Shown: one piece after another, positions 1 through 10,520 of the stretch
Position numbering within the stretch: position 1 is the stretch's first letter
Layout: the number at the start of each line of letters is the position of its first letter
Assembly (NCBI GenBank): GCA_031274365.1
Contig: JAISQF010000011.1
Location: forward strand, 1-64,000
Direction of reading: 5' to 3'
DNA from: Elusimicrobiota bacterium
Lineage (GTDB): Bacteria > Elusimicrobiota > Endomicrobiia > Endomicrobiales > Endomicrobiaceae
DNA: 64,000 nt
The notes under the pieces: generated by a model
What the model was told of the DNA's origin: nothing
What the model saw: only the letters and a program-made list of their open reading frames with translations
Databases searched by the model: none
Position numbers and translations under genes: made by a program

Positions 1-2
1 TA

Positions 3-3000
3 AGCGTAGATGCGGGAACATTTTCATTGGTTGACGCTGGAAATGCAAGCGGATATTTGCCAAAGACATTTACATTAAACGCATTAAATTTATTAAACGG
101 TTCGACATTGGAAATAGGAGTGTCGGGCGGATCCAATCAAAGCGATTCGATAATTCTTTTGACGGGGATGATTGTTGATATAGACACTATATTAAATGTT
201 ATAGCTTATTCTGATTGGGACGACAGGCAGAGAGTTTATGTAATAGCGCAAGGAGTTGTGGACAATTGGAAAAATTTTGTTTATGACACTGATAATTATT
301 TATTAACTTATAGTAATACTACGGAAAGATTATTGTTATCAAGATTAAATCTTTCAGGCTGGGAGATAATGTATTGGAATGATTTGGGTTATCAGACAAA
401 CAGCTTGCAGCCGGTGTATAATGATTTAGCGACAAACGGCGACACATTATACATTAGAGAGAATATAGAATTTGACGAGGCGTTGTCAGATACAGTTAAT
501 TGGACGACATTGACTATGAGAGGTCAAGACGAGTTAGGCGGAGCGGTATTGAGAACGTTTAACGGGCAAGGAAATTCCGGACTTAGTTTATTAGGAAAAG
601 AATTGACATTTTCAGATTTGATTTTTACGAATTTCTCTACGTCAACAAACGGCGGAGCGATTTGGGCAAGCGGGTCAACGATAACATTTGGCGGAGAGAT
701 ACAATTTATAAATAATACGGCCGGTATTTTGGGCGGAGCGATTTATGCGGTAAATAATTCGTCAATAAACTTCATAGCCGGCGGAAATATTTTATTTAGC
801 GGAAATACTGCGGGCGTATTGGCAAATGATATTTATTTAGATAATTCAAAACTTTATTTGAATGCGGGAGATTATCAAATAACAATGGACGGCGGAATAA
901 CGGCAAATAACGGCGGCGAGATTTATGTGACAAACGGCGGAAATATTGGCGGTTGGCTTTTGTCAGGAGTTTCAGAATTTAACGGAATAAATAGATTTGA
1001 AATATCGCAAGGTTCAATGAGCGTGATAAACGGGAATTTGACATATATAAATAATGTTAATTTGAATTTAATAAATTCGGCGGTAAGTTTTATAAACAGC
1101 GCGGCGAGCTTTGCAAATAATACGTCGGCAACAAACGGCGGAGCGATATATGCCGAGGGTTCGACAATAAGTTTTGTATCAGGCGCCGATACGTTGTTTA
1201 GCGGAAATAAAGCGGGCGTATTGGCAAACGATATTTATTTGAATGCGTCAAAACTTTATTTGGACACAAAGAATTATCAAATAACAATGGAAGGCGGAAT
1301 AATAGCAAATAAAGGCAGCGAGATATTCTTAACAAATAGCGGCTTGGGCGGGGCTTGGGTATTGTTGGGAGCCGCAGAGTTTGGCGGCGTAAGTTCATTT
1401 AATATATCTCAAGGTTTATTAAGCGCGATAAGCACAAGCTGGACATATGTAAATAATAAAGACGGCATAAATTTATCGCATTCAACGATAAGCTTTATAG
1501 ACAGCACGGCAAGTTTTGCGTCAAACAGCACGGAGATAAACGGCGGAGCGATTTCTTTAGAAAGTTCGTATGTTGAATTTACAAATTCATCGACAAGCTT
1601 TATAAATAACAGCGCGGCGTCAGAGGGCGGAGCGATTTATGCGGTCAACGGTTCGTCAATAAGATTTACGGTTGACGGAAGCATATTGTTTAGAGGAAAT
1701 ACGGCGGGCGGATTGTCAAATGATATTTATTTGGATAGTTCAAGCCTTTATTTAGACGCTAAAAATTATCAAATAAGAATGCACGGCGGAGTAAAAGCAT
1801 ATGATGGCAGCGAGATTTCTTGGGTGCATAACGGCGGGAGCTGGTATTTGGGAGGAATTTCAGAGTTTAATAATATGAGCTTGTTTTATATATCGGCGCA
1901 AAGTTCAATCAGCGTAGTTAACGCAAGCTGGACATATATAAATAATAATAGCAGTTTGGATTTGTTGCAATCAACAATAAGTTTTATAAACAGCAGAGTG
2001 AGTTTCTTGGACAATACCAATAATACTTATGAGGAGGGCGGAGCGATTTCGCTTTCTTACGGTTTCCACTCGCGGGCAAATTTTATAAGTTCAATAGTGG
2101 ATTTTATAAACAATAAAGTTGTCGGCGGCAATGACGGCGGAGCGATTTTCATCGGCGACGGTTCGCAAATAGACTTTGTAAATTCATCGGCAAGTTTTGT
2201 GGGAAATAATGCAGACAGCGACGGCGGAGCGATTTCTCTCATTGCTTCGACATTGAACTTTACAAATTCAACGATAACTTTTATAAGCAATGCCGCCAAT
2301 TATAGAGGCGGAGCGATTTATGCCGCTTATGCCTCGCAAATGAATTTTACAAAGACATCGCTTAATTTTATAAGCAATACTTCCGAGGACGGCGGAGCGA
2401 TTTATTTCGATACTACATTAAGATTAAATTTGATGAATTCAAATGTAAGTTTTGCGGGTAATAGAGCCGCAAGATACGGCGGAGCGATTTATCTTAGCGG
2501 GGATTCAGTGCTGAGTTTTACAAATTCCGCAGCGAGCTTTATAGGTAATGACGTCACCGAATCAGGCGGAAGCGGCGGAGCGATTTATCTTATAGGCGCG
2601 CAAATAAATTTCATAAATTCATCGGCAAGTTTTGTTGGAAACCGCGCGATTGAAAACGGCGGAGCGATTTATGCGATAAATAATTCGTCGGTTGGATTTA
2701 CGGCAGGCGGAAATATTTTGTTTAGAGAAAATATGGCAAACGGTTTGGAAAACGATATTTATTTAGACGCTTCAAAACTTTATTTGGACGCGGGCGTGTA
2801 TCAGATAAGAATGGAAGGCGGAATAAAAGCCTATGCCGGCAGCACGATTTCTTGGACAAATGCGTCGGGCGGGGCTTGGATTTTAGGCGGAATAAATGAA
2901 TTGAAAAATATGGGATTGTTTAATATAGGTTCGCAAAGTTCAATTACCGTAATGAATGCAAGCTGGACATATATAAATAATAAAGCGAATTTGAATTTGA

Positions 3001-6000
3001 CAAGTTCGAGAATAAGTTTTATGGACGATATAGTGAATTTTTCAACAAATAGCGCCGCCGGAAACGGAGGAGTGATTTCTCTTAACAATAGATCTACGGC
3101 AAATTTTGTGAACGCGCAAGTGAATTTTACAAGCAATACTTCTTCTCAACAAGGCGGGGGAATTTATCTTAATAATTATTCTCAAGCAAGATTTATAAAT
3201 TCAATGGTAAGTTTTACAAGCAATGCGGCTTTGTCGGGCGGAGCGATTTCTCTTGTAAATTCACAATTGAGTTTTGCAAATTCGTTGATAAGTTTTATAG
3301 GAAATAGCGCTAATGATTTGGGCGGAGCGATTTATGCGGCAAATAATTCGTCAATAGAACTTGCGGCAAGCGACGATATATTGTTTAAAGGAAATACGGC
3401 GGGCGGAGCGGGAAATGATATTTATTTAGACAGATCAAGACTTTACTTAAGCGCTAACGACTATCAGATAAAAATGGAGGGCGGAATAAAAGCCTATGGC
3501 GGCAGCACGGTTTCTTGGACAAACGGCGCGGGCGGAAGCTGGCTGTTGGAAGGAAATTCAGAATTTAACAATATGGGTTTATTCCAAATATCAGACCATA
3601 GTTCAATTACGGTAATGAGCGCAAATTTCACTTATGCAAACAATAAGAGAGAATTGACTTTGATATTATCAACGATGAGTTTTATAGACACTTTGGGAAA
3701 TTTCACGGGCAATAGCGCGATTAACGGCGGCGGAATTTATATTCTCGGCAATTCGCTGGTAAATTTCATAAATTCAACAATGAATTTTGTGAGCAATACG
3801 GTGAACTATTACGGCGGAGCGCTTTATATTGGCGGAACTTCTCAAATAGATTTTGAAAATTCATCGGCAAGTTTCATAGGAAATAGAGCTAATTATCAAG
3901 GCGGAGCGATATATAATGCAAGAGAATTAACATTTAAGAATACTAATGTTATTTTTGAAGGAAATGTTGCGGGCATTGCCGGCAATGATATTTATAATGA
4001 TAACGGCGGAGTGATAAATATTATAGAGCAAAGCGAAATAAAACTTAGAAGCGGAATAAACGGCGGCGGAAATATAAATATAACAAATGCCGTATTGAGA
4101 GTTTCGGCAGACGGATCGACAGCAAGAGATATAACGGTTGACGCGGGAACATTTTCATTAGTTGACGCGGGAAATATAAACGGTTATTGGCCAAAAACAT
4201 TTACTGTGGACGTATTAAGTCTCATAAACGGCGGGACATTAGAAATAGGAATAGTCGGCAATTCGTATGCGAGCGATTTGATAAAACTTCTTGGGACAGG
4301 GGCGGTTATGAATGTTGGCGTTGGCAGCAAGCTGAGCATTATGACCTATGTGCCGGTGGAACAGGGGGAAAGAAATTATATTATAGCGCAAGGTTTAGTA
4401 TCTGGATGGGAAAACTTTGTTTATGACAATCAGCATTATCTATTGAGCTATAGCAATAATAGTTTATTGTTATCAATAAAAGATCCGTCAAGGGGAGATA
4501 TATATTATTGGCATGATGATGAATCGCCAGTGCACAGCTTGGAACAGGAATATGACGATATAGCGGTCGATTACGATACATTAAATATTATGGACGATAT
4601 AGGTTTTCTCAATGCATTGACGGCTAATCCAGCTAATTGGACGACATTGAAAATAAGAGGCTGGAACGGCGCGGCTGCGTTTTTAAGAACATTTGACGGG
4701 AATTCAAATCCCGGGTTTAATTTGTTTGGAAAAGATGTGGCTTTCTCCGATTTGAATTTTGTGGAATTTTCAACAGCGACAAACGGCGGAGTAATTTTGG
4801 CCGAGCAGTCAACGATAACATTTAGCGGACGAGTAAATTTCATAACCAATACCGCTGTTGGAAACGATGGAATAGGCGGAGCGATATATCTTAACTATTA
4901 TTCGCAGGCAAATTTTATAAATTCATCGGCAAGTTTTATAGACAATACCGGCGGAGAGGCTGGAGCGGTTTATGTCAATGTGAATTCAACGTTAAGTTTC
5001 ACAAATTCAACGGCAAGCTTTATAGGTAATAAAGCAACTTATCAAAACGGCGGAGCGATTTCTCTTACAAATTCGCAAGCAAATTTTATAAATTCATCGG
5101 CAAGTTTTATAAATAATCAGGCGGCTCAAAACGGCGGAGCGATATATGCGGCCAATGGTTCGCGGGTAAGTTTTGAGGCAAGCGGAGATATATTGTTTAG
5201 CGAAAATACTGCGGGCGGAGCGGCAAACGATATTTATTTGGATAATTCTCAGCTTTCTTTGGATGCAAAGAGCTATCAAATAATAATGGAAGGCGGAATA
5301 AAGGCGATAAACGGCAGCAAGATTTCTTTGACGCATAGCGGTTCGGGCGGCGGCTGGCTTTTATTGGGCGTTTCAGAATTTAACGGAGTAAATTCATTTA
5401 GAGTATCGCAAGGTTCGATGAGCGTGATAGATACGAGCTTTACATATAGACATAATCAAGACAGCCTGAGATTGGCGAGTTCGACAATGAATTTTATAAA
5501 CAGCACGGTAAGTTTTGCGTCAAATATCGGGACTGAAAACGGCGGAGCGATTTCTCTTACAAATTCGCAATTAGAGTTTACGAATTCATCAATGAGTTTT
5601 GTAAATAATCAGGCGGCTCAAAACGGCGGAGCGATTTATGCGGCTAACGGTTCATCAATAAGTTTTACGGCAATCGCTGATATAATGTTTATAGGAAATA
5701 CGGCAAACGGCTTGGCAAATGACATTTATTTGGACAATTCAAAACTTTATTTGAATGCGAGAACTTATCAGGTAAGAATGGAAGGCGGAATAATAGCAAA
5801 TAAAGGCAGCGAGATTTATTGGACAAATGAAAGCGGCGGAAACTGGGTATTGCTGGGTATTTCAGAAATTAACGGCGTAAATTCATTCCAAGTGCATCAA
5901 GGTTCAATGACTGTAATGAATGGAAGCTGGACATATATCAACAATAATGCAAATATGAAATTGACGGGCTCAACGATAAGCTTTATAAATACGATAGCGG

Positions 6001-9000
6001 ATTTTTCGACAAATACCACAATTAATAACGGCGGAGGAATTTATCTTGGCAATTATTCGCAAGTAAGTTTTATGGATTCGCAAGTGAGTTTTGCAAGCAA
6101 TAGCGCGCAATTGGGCGGAGCATTATATTTTGCCGACAATACTTCGCAATTAAATTTAATAAATTCAACGATAAGTTTTACGGGAAACAGCGCTGCGGGA
6201 AGCGGCGGAGCGATTTATCTTAACAATATGTCGTCGGTCGGTTTTATCGGACAATCGATAGATTTTGAAAACAATGCGGCGCAGAATGCGGGCGGGGCGA
6301 TTTATCTTGACGTCAATACGCAGGTGAATTTCATAAATTCATCGGTAAGTTTTACGGGAAATAGAGCCGGCAGAGGCGGAGCGCTTTATTTTAGCAATAG
6401 CACTTCGCAATTAAATTTAATAAATTCAACGATAAGTTTTACGGGAAACAGCGCGACGGGAAGCGGCGGAGCGATTTATCTTAATAATACTTCGTCAGTT
6501 GGTTTTGCCGATCAAACTGTGAATTTTATAGGCAATTCGGCTGAAACAAACGGCGGGGCGCTTTATCTTGACAGCAATACGAAATTAAACTTTACAAACT
6601 CTGTGGTGAATTTTATAGGAAATAGCGCCGACAGAGGCGGAGCGCTTTATTTTAGCAATGACACTTCGCAATTAAACTTACATAATTCCTCAATAAGCTT
6701 TGAAAACAACGAAGCGCGCGTGAACGGCGGAGCGATATATGCGATAAATAATTCGTCGATAGGATTTACGGCGGTGGGAGATATATTGTTTAGAGGCAAT
6801 AAAGCAAACGGCGCGCCAAACGACATATACTTGGTAGATTCAAGACTGTATTTGGACGCTAAGGGATATAAGATAATAATGGACGGCGGGCTGAGGGCGT
6901 ATGAGGATAGCGAAATTACTTGGAGAAATGACGAAGGCGGCGCATGGGAGCTTGGAGGGGAGAGCGAGATAAACAATATAGTATCGCTTAAGATAGCGGA
7001 GGGAAGTTCGATAACGGTGACAAACGGAAGGTTTGTATATACGGCAAATAGAAATAACTTGCATATAAGCGGTTCGACGATAAGCTTTATAAATGCCGAA
7101 GGGGCGTTTGTAAGAAATAGCGCAAGTAATAATGCAAGCAATAATGGAGGCGGCATATACTTGGATAGGGGATCATTGCTAACAAGCGAAGCGGCGGCGA
7201 TGAGTTTTGTAGGTAATGGAGCGGGGAATATGGGAGGCGGTATATATTTGGAAAGCGACAGCGATATGACGATAAAAGACTCTGAAATAAGTTTTACAAG
7301 CAATACGGCAAGATACGGCGGAGGGCTGTATGTTAGCGGCGGAGCGCGCGCAAACTTTATAGGAAGCAGCGTAAGCTTTATAGGAAACACAGCGACAGGA
7401 AACGGCGGAGCAATATATGGAGCCGAGGGATCGTCAATAGCTTTTGAAGCGGGCGGGGATATAATATTTAGAGGAAATAAAGCGAGCGGAAAAGCAAACG
7501 ACATATATTTAGAGGGCGGAAGCATATATTTGAATGCGGGAATACATCAGATAATAATGGAAAGCGGGATAAGGGCATATAAAGGAAGCACGATAACATG
7601 GAGAAACGACAGCAATAGCAATAATGGTAATAGCGGCGCTATGGTGAGAGGGATGAGAGGAAGCGGAGCGATGAGCGGCAGTTTAGGTATAGAGGCGCAA
7701 GAGAGCGGATGGATATTGGGAGGCGTGAGCGAGATAAGCGATATAGCATTATTAGAGATAGAGGAAAATAGCATAATAAGCGTAGTGAATGGAAGCTTTA
7801 CGTATGTGAATAATAAGGAAGGAATGAAGTTGGAACGTTCGACGATAAACTTTATAAACAGCACGGCAAGTTTTATAGCAAATAAAGCGGGTGATGCCGG
7901 TATGGGCGGAGGAATATATCTCAATAATAATTCGCAAATAAACTTTATAGGTTCAAAGATAAGTTATATAAACAATGAGGGGGAGCTTGGAGGAGGAATA
8001 TACCTTGATGATAGTTCGTATGCGAAATTTGAGAATACGGTTGGGATTTTTAGCGGGAATGTGAGCGTATCAAGCGGGGGCGGGATGTATGTGAACACGA
8101 ATTCGAGGATGGAATTTATAAATTCAAATATAAGTTTTACAAACAATAAAGCGGAAATCGGCGGCGGAATATATAATGAAGGGCGGTTAACGTTTAGAGG
8201 GTCGAGAGTTATAGTGGAAGGAAATGAGGGCAGAGAAGGGCGAGGGATATATAATGATGAAAGGGGAGAAATAAATATAGCAGACGGCAGTGAAGTAATT
8301 ATAAGGGATGGAATGATAGACAAAGGCAGTATAAACATAGACAATAAAGGTATATTGAGAGTATCGGCAGACGGCTCAGAGTTGGGGACGGTTAAGATAA
8401 CGAGGGGCGGTATGCTGTCAACGGTTGATACAGGCGATGGAAATAAGGGTGTGAATTACACGACAAAGACGGTGAATGTGACGGGATTAGAATTGCAAGG
8501 GATATTAGAGGTAGGAATAGTATTGAATACAAATATAAATGATTTAATAAATGTAGAGGGATCGATAGATATAATGAACGGCAGCATATTGAGCATAAGA
8601 TATTTTGGGTATTGGAAAGACGTGAGGGAATATACGGTATTAGAAGGGACTGTAAACAATTGGGAAGGTTTAAGCTATGACAATAGGTATTATTCGGTAA
8701 ATTATGATTACGGAAACAATAAATTGTTATTATTTGTGCATTCGGATCCGACGCCTAAAGCAATAGACGTGAGCGCGATATTTATAGCAAACGCCTTGAT
8801 GAATGCCGGAACAGATGTAAATGCCGATGGAATATACAATAATATAAAAGACGTGGGATTAGGCGTGAATGTTTGGGGAGAAGTGAACGGAGGGGTAACG
8901 AAAGGCGATAACGGAAATGCGATGGGAACATTTGACGTCGGCGGCGAGAATGTATATGCCGGTATGGATGTAATTGTATTAGAAAATAGCAAATTAGGAA

Positions 9001-10370
9001 TATATGTAGGGGGAATAAACAAGACATTTGGGCAAGGGGATAATAGAGGCAGTATGGACGGGTTTGAGGGAGGAATGTATGGAGGAATATTTGGAGATAG
9101 ATTGACATTAAAAGCAAAAGCGGGCGTAGAGATAGACAATATAAAGACACAAAGGGAAGTAAAAGGCGAATATGTAACGGAGAAAATGGAAGGCAGCGTG
9201 GAGGCTACGACAATAAAAGGCGGAGCGGAGATAGAGTATGAGCCGATAAAGATATCAAAAAACAAATCGTTTAAGATATTTGCGCGGGCGGATACGTCGT
9301 TGACGTCGAGCGGGGAAATGAGAGAGAAGTATAGAGAGGGCGAGTCGTTGGCGATGACAGTGGAAGGCAAGAGCGATTATATTCGCTTGACGACGAGGAT
9401 AGGCGGAAAATACACATTTAATATGGGCGGTTTGACGATAGGGGTAAAGGGATATATGGGAATGATGCCGATAGGCAATGCAGCTACATATAAGATGAGT
9501 TTAGACGAGAAGTTTGATGTGAGCAAGGAAGTGGATGGAGGAAAGTTGGCCGAGACATTTTTCGGCGCCGGGATAAACGGCGAGTATAAGATAAGCGACG
9601 GGGTATCGTTGACTGCAAATCTGAATGGAAGCAATGGGACGGATGAGTATGGATATAATGTAGGCGGAGGTTTGGGGTTGAATGTGAAGTTTGGAGGAAA
9701 GAAAGAAGTAAGAAAAAGAGCGGGCAATAATAGAAATAATAACAATAGAAATAATAATAAGAGAAGTTCAAACAATGAGAGAGTAGTGGAGAAAGTAGTA
9801 GAGACGGCTACGATAAAAGAGAAAGTGACGATAACGGAAGAGATAATACCGGTAAAAGAAGAAATAGTGCAAGTAGGTTTAGAGGACAGAGCTGTGATAA
9901 GCGGGATATTAGAAAACAGGGAAGAGGGGATAGGGGAGTGGAAGTTTAGAGTAAGAGGGAATATGTTAGAGATAAGCAAAGGTTTTGCAAAGAAGTTCGG
10001 GATAAAGGAAGGCGGCAGGATATATATAGTAGAGTATAGCGGGAGAAAGTTTTTATTTAACGGCCGTGAGAAAGCGCTGACATTTGTGAGGGAGTTGAGG
10101 GTGAGAGGCGGAAAAATAAACGGTTTAGCAATAAGGGCGATAAGGGTGAGAGGCGGAGCGATATCGGCGAGCGAATTAAGAATGAAAGACAAGAGCCAGC
10201 CATTGATAATGGAGTATAGGAATGAATATGCGGAAGCGATAACGACGAGGGAGAAAGCCAAGAGAAAATCGAGAAGCAGTAAGAATAGTAATAATGGCAA
10301 TAGCAACAATAATAATAATGTGAAATCCTATAGGGTAAAGATAGTGCCGGATGCGGCGAATTCTAATTAA
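3..10370 (+). CDS. Giant Pmp-like autotransporter adhesin (5' partial)
   Basis: The frame is open to the left edge, so the true start is upstream; the first in-window TTG (27) is internal, because the residues before it (VDAGTFSLVDAG) recur inside the protein near 4135-4175. The passenger consists of short units with F-x-x-N and GGAIY motifs, the pattern of Chlamydia polymorphic membrane protein repeats (parallel beta-helix). Nine longer modules (around a YQI-x-MEGGI core) lie near 855, 1258, 1750, 2785, 3445, 5257, 5750, 6850 and 7530. A linker module (LEIGIV...WENFVYD) occurs at about 60, 4150 and 8420. A Gly-rich alternating-strand region at about 8750-9700 looks like a type V autotransporter barrel. 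It is followed by about 220 extra residues: an Asn/Arg-rich linker, a Val/Glu/Ile segment, a small folded-looking region and a second Asn-rich tail. The role is probably surface adhesion (inference). Codon choice turns strongly purine-rich from about 6700 onward. Confidence 0.85.
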   Translation, partial: SVDAGTFSLVDAGNASGYLPKTFTLNALNLLNGSTLEIGVSGGSNQSDSIILLTGMIVDIDTILNVIAYSDWDDRQRVYVIAQGVVDNWKNFVYDTDNYLLTYSNTTERLLLSRLNLSGWEIMYWNDLGYQTNSLQPVYNDLATNGDTLYIRENIEFDEALSDTVNWTTLTMRGQDELGGAVLRTFNGQGNSGLSLLGKELTFSDLIFTNFSTSTNGGAIWASGSTITFGGEIQFINNTAGILGGAIYAVNNSSINFIAGGNILFSGNTAGVLANDIYLDNSKLYLNAGDYQITMDGGITANNGGEIYVTNGGNIGGWLLSGVSEFNGINRFEISQGSMSVINGNLTYINNVNLNLINSAVSFINSAASFANNTSATNGGAIYAEGSTISFVSGADTLFSGNKAGVLANDIYLNASKLYLDTKNYQITMEGGIIANKGSEIFLTNSGLGGAWVLLGAAEFGGVSSFNISQGLLSAISTSWTYVNNKDGINLSHSTISFIDSTASFASNSTEINGGAISLESSYVEFTNSSTSFINNSAASEGGAIYAVNGSSIRFTVDGSILFRGNTAGGLSNDIYLDSSSLYLDAKNYQIRMHGGVKAYDGSEISWVHNGGSWYLGGISEFNNMSLFYISAQSSISVVNASWTYINNNSSLDLLQSTISFINSRVSFLDNTNNTYEEGGAISLSYGFHSRANFISSIVDFINNKVVGGNDGGAIFIGDGSQIDFVNSSASFVGNNADSDGGAISLIASTLNFTNSTITFISNAANYRGGAIYAAYASQMNFTKTSLNFISNTSEDGGAIYFDTTLRLNLMNSNVSFAGNRAARYGGAIYLSGDSVLSFTNSAASFIGNDVTESGGSGGAIYLIGAQINFINSSASFVGNRAIENGGAIYAINNSSVGFTAGGNILFRENMANGLENDIYLDASKLYLDAGVYQIRMEGGIKAYAGSTISWTNASGGAWILGGINELKNMGLFNIGSQSSITVMNASWTYINNKANLNLTSSRISFMDDIVNFSTNSAAGNGGVISLNNRSTANFVNAQVNFTSNTSSQQGGGIYLNNYSQARFINSMVSFTSNAALSGGAISLVNSQLSFANSLISFIGNSANDLGGAIYAANNSSIELAASDDILFKGNTAGGAGNDIYLDRSRLYLSANDYQIKMEGGIKAYGGSTVSWTNGAGGSWLLEGNSEFNNMGLFQISDHSSITVMSANFTYANNKRELTLILSTMSFIDTLGNFTGNSAINGGGIYILGNSLVNFINSTMNFVSNTVNYYGGALYIGGTSQIDFENSSASFIGNRANYQGGAIYNARELTFKNTNVIFEGNVAGIAGNDIYNDNGGVINIIEQSEIKLRSGINGGGNINITNAVLRVSADGSTARDITVDAGTFSLVDAGNINGYWPKTFTVDVLSLINGGTLEIGIVGNSYASDLIKLLGTGAVMNVGVGSKLSIMTYVPVEQGERNYIIAQGLVSGWENFVYDNQHYLLSYSNNSLLLSIKDPSRGDIYYWHDDESPVHSLEQEYDDIAVDYDTLNIMDDIGFLNALTANPANWTTLKIRGWNGAAAFLRTFDGNSNPGFNLFGKDVAFSDLNFVEFSTATNGGVILAEQSTITFSGRVNFITNTAVGNDGIGGAIYLNYYSQANFINSSASFIDNTGGEAGAVYVNVNSTLSFTNSTASFIGNKATYQNGGAISLTNSQANFINSSASFINNQAAQNGGAIYAANGSRVSFEASGDILFSENTAGGAANDIYLDNSQLSLDAKSYQIIMEGGIKAINGSKISLTHSGSGGGWLLLGVSEFNGVNSFRVSQGSMSVIDTSFTYRHNQDSLRLASSTMNFINSTVSFASNIGTENGGAISLTNSQLEFTNSSMSFVNNQAAQNGGAIYAANGSSISFTAIADIMFIGNTANGLANDIYLDNSKLYLNARTYQVRMEGGIIANKGSEIYWTNESGGNWVLLGISEINGVNSFQVHQGSMTVMNGSWTYINNNANMKLTGSTISFINTIADFSTNTTINNGGGIYLGNYSQVSFMDSQVSFASNSAQLGGALYFADNTSQLNLINSTISFTGNSAAGSGGAIYLNNMSSVGFIGQSIDFENNAAQNAGGAIYLDVNTQVNFINSSVSFTGNRAGRGGALYFSNSTSQLNLINSTISFTGNSATGSGGAIYLNNTSSVGFADQTVNFIGNSAETNGGALYLDSNTKLNFTNSVVNFIGNSADRGGALYFSNDTSQLNLHNSSISFENNEARVNGGAIYAINNSSIGFTAVGDILFRGNKANGAPNDIYLVDSRLYLDAKGYKIIMDGGLRAYEDSEITWRNDEGGAWELGGESEINNIVSLKIAEGSSITVTNGRFVYTANRNNLHISGSTISFINAEGAFVRNSASNNASNNGGGIYLDRGSLLTSEAAAMSFVGNGAGNMGGGIYLESDSDMTIKDSEISFTSNTARYGGGLYVSGGARANFIGSSVSFIGNTATGNGGAIYGAEGSSIAFEAGGDIIFRGNKASGKANDIYLEGGSIYLNAGIHQIIMESGIRAYKGSTITWRNDSNSNNGNSGAMVRGMRGSGAMSGSLGIEAQESGWILGGVSEISDIALLEIEENSIISVVNGSFTYVNNKEGMKLERSTINFINSTASFIANKAGDAGMGGGIYLNNNSQINFIGSKISYINNEGELGGGIYLDDSSYAKFENTVGIFSGNVSVSSGGGMYVNTNSRMEFINSNISFTNNKAEIGGGIYNEGRLTFRGSRVIVEGNEGREGRGIYNDERGEINIADGSEVIIRDGMIDKGSINIDNKGILRVSADGSELGTVKITRGGMLSTVDTGDGNKGVNYTTKTVNVTGLELQGILEVGIVLNTNINDLINVEGSIDIMNGSILSIRYFGYWKDVREYTVLEGTVNNWEGLSYDNRYYSVNYDYGNNKLLLFVHSDPTPKAIDVSAIFIANALMNAGTDVNADGIYNNIKDVGLGVNVWGEVNGGVTKGDNGNAMGTFDVGGENVYAGMDVIVLENSKLGIYVGGINKTFGQGDNRGSMDGFEGGMYGGIFGDRLTLKAKAGVEIDNIKTQREVKGEYVTEKMEGSVEATTIKGGAEIEYEPIKISKNKSFKIFARADTSLTSSGEMREKYREGESLAMTVEGKSDYIRLTTRIGGKYTFNMGGLTIGVKGYMGMMPIGNAATYKMSLDEKFDVSKEVDGGKLAETFFGAGINGEYKISDGVSLTANLNGSNGTDEYGYNVGGGLGLNVKFGGKKEVRKRAGNNRNNNNRNNNKRSSNNERVVEKVVETATIKEKVTITEEIIPVKEEIVQVGLEDRAVISGILENREEGIGEWKFRVRGNMLEISKGFAKKFGIKEGGRIYIVEYSGRKFLFNGREKALTFVRELRVRGGKINGLAIRAIRVRGGAISASELRMKDKSQPLIMEYRNEYAEAITTREKAKRKSRSSKNSNNGNSNNNNNVKSYRVKIVPDAANSN
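640..8170 (+). repeat. DNA-level repeat array inside the giant autotransporter gene
   Basis: A near-identical core reading GGCGGAGCGATTTAT, encoding G-G-A-I-Y, recurs dozens of times at irregular 60-120 nt spacing (for example at 736, 1624, 2140, 2224, 2308, 2392, 2476, 3318, 6207, 6464). Longer modules of about 500 nt, with ND-IYLD, YQI-x-MEGG and SWTYINN blocks, recur nine times. Nucleotide identity is high enough that unequal recombination could change repeat number. Module copies past about 6700 have diverged in codon use from the earlier ones. Confidence 0.8.
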
Positions 10371-10485
10371 AGATTGATTTTTCTTTATTATTATAATATT
10401 TTTTTGTTTTTTAGCTCCGTCCGCGTCAAGTTCATTTAACCTATTATTATAAAAAGTCTAATATGTTGAGAGATTTAACTTTTGC

Positions 10486-10514
10486 TTGACAAAGCGGAAA
10501 GCTAATTCTATAAT
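10486..10514 (+). promoter_or_regulatory. Consensus sigma-70 promoter of the zapB-like gene
   Basis: TTGACA (10486-10491), a 17-nt spacer and TATAAT (10509-10514): both hexamers and the spacing are ideal. The ATG of the next gene is at 10521, only six bases after the -10 element, so transcription should begin at or next to the start codon. No Shine-Dalgarno sequence is possible on such a transcript. Confidence 0.8.
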
Positions 10515-10520
10515 AAAAAT

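Noticed and set aside
640-8170. Regular short repeats that could be taken for a CRISPR array
   Set aside because: The repeats are in frame, unevenly spaced and encode GGAIY-type protein motifs; no constant-length spacers or cas genes.
6647-10309. Long antisense frames (292, 220 and 310 codons) under the giant autotransporter
   Set aside because: They are by-products of purine-rich repeats on the sense strand; their translations are low-complexity Ser/Pro/Leu/Ile with no ribosome binding sites or family motifs.
10400-10440. Possible third copy of the palindromic repeat after the giant autotransporter
   Set aside because: Only a T-run and a few bases (GTCCGCG) resemble the element; the paired arms are absent.
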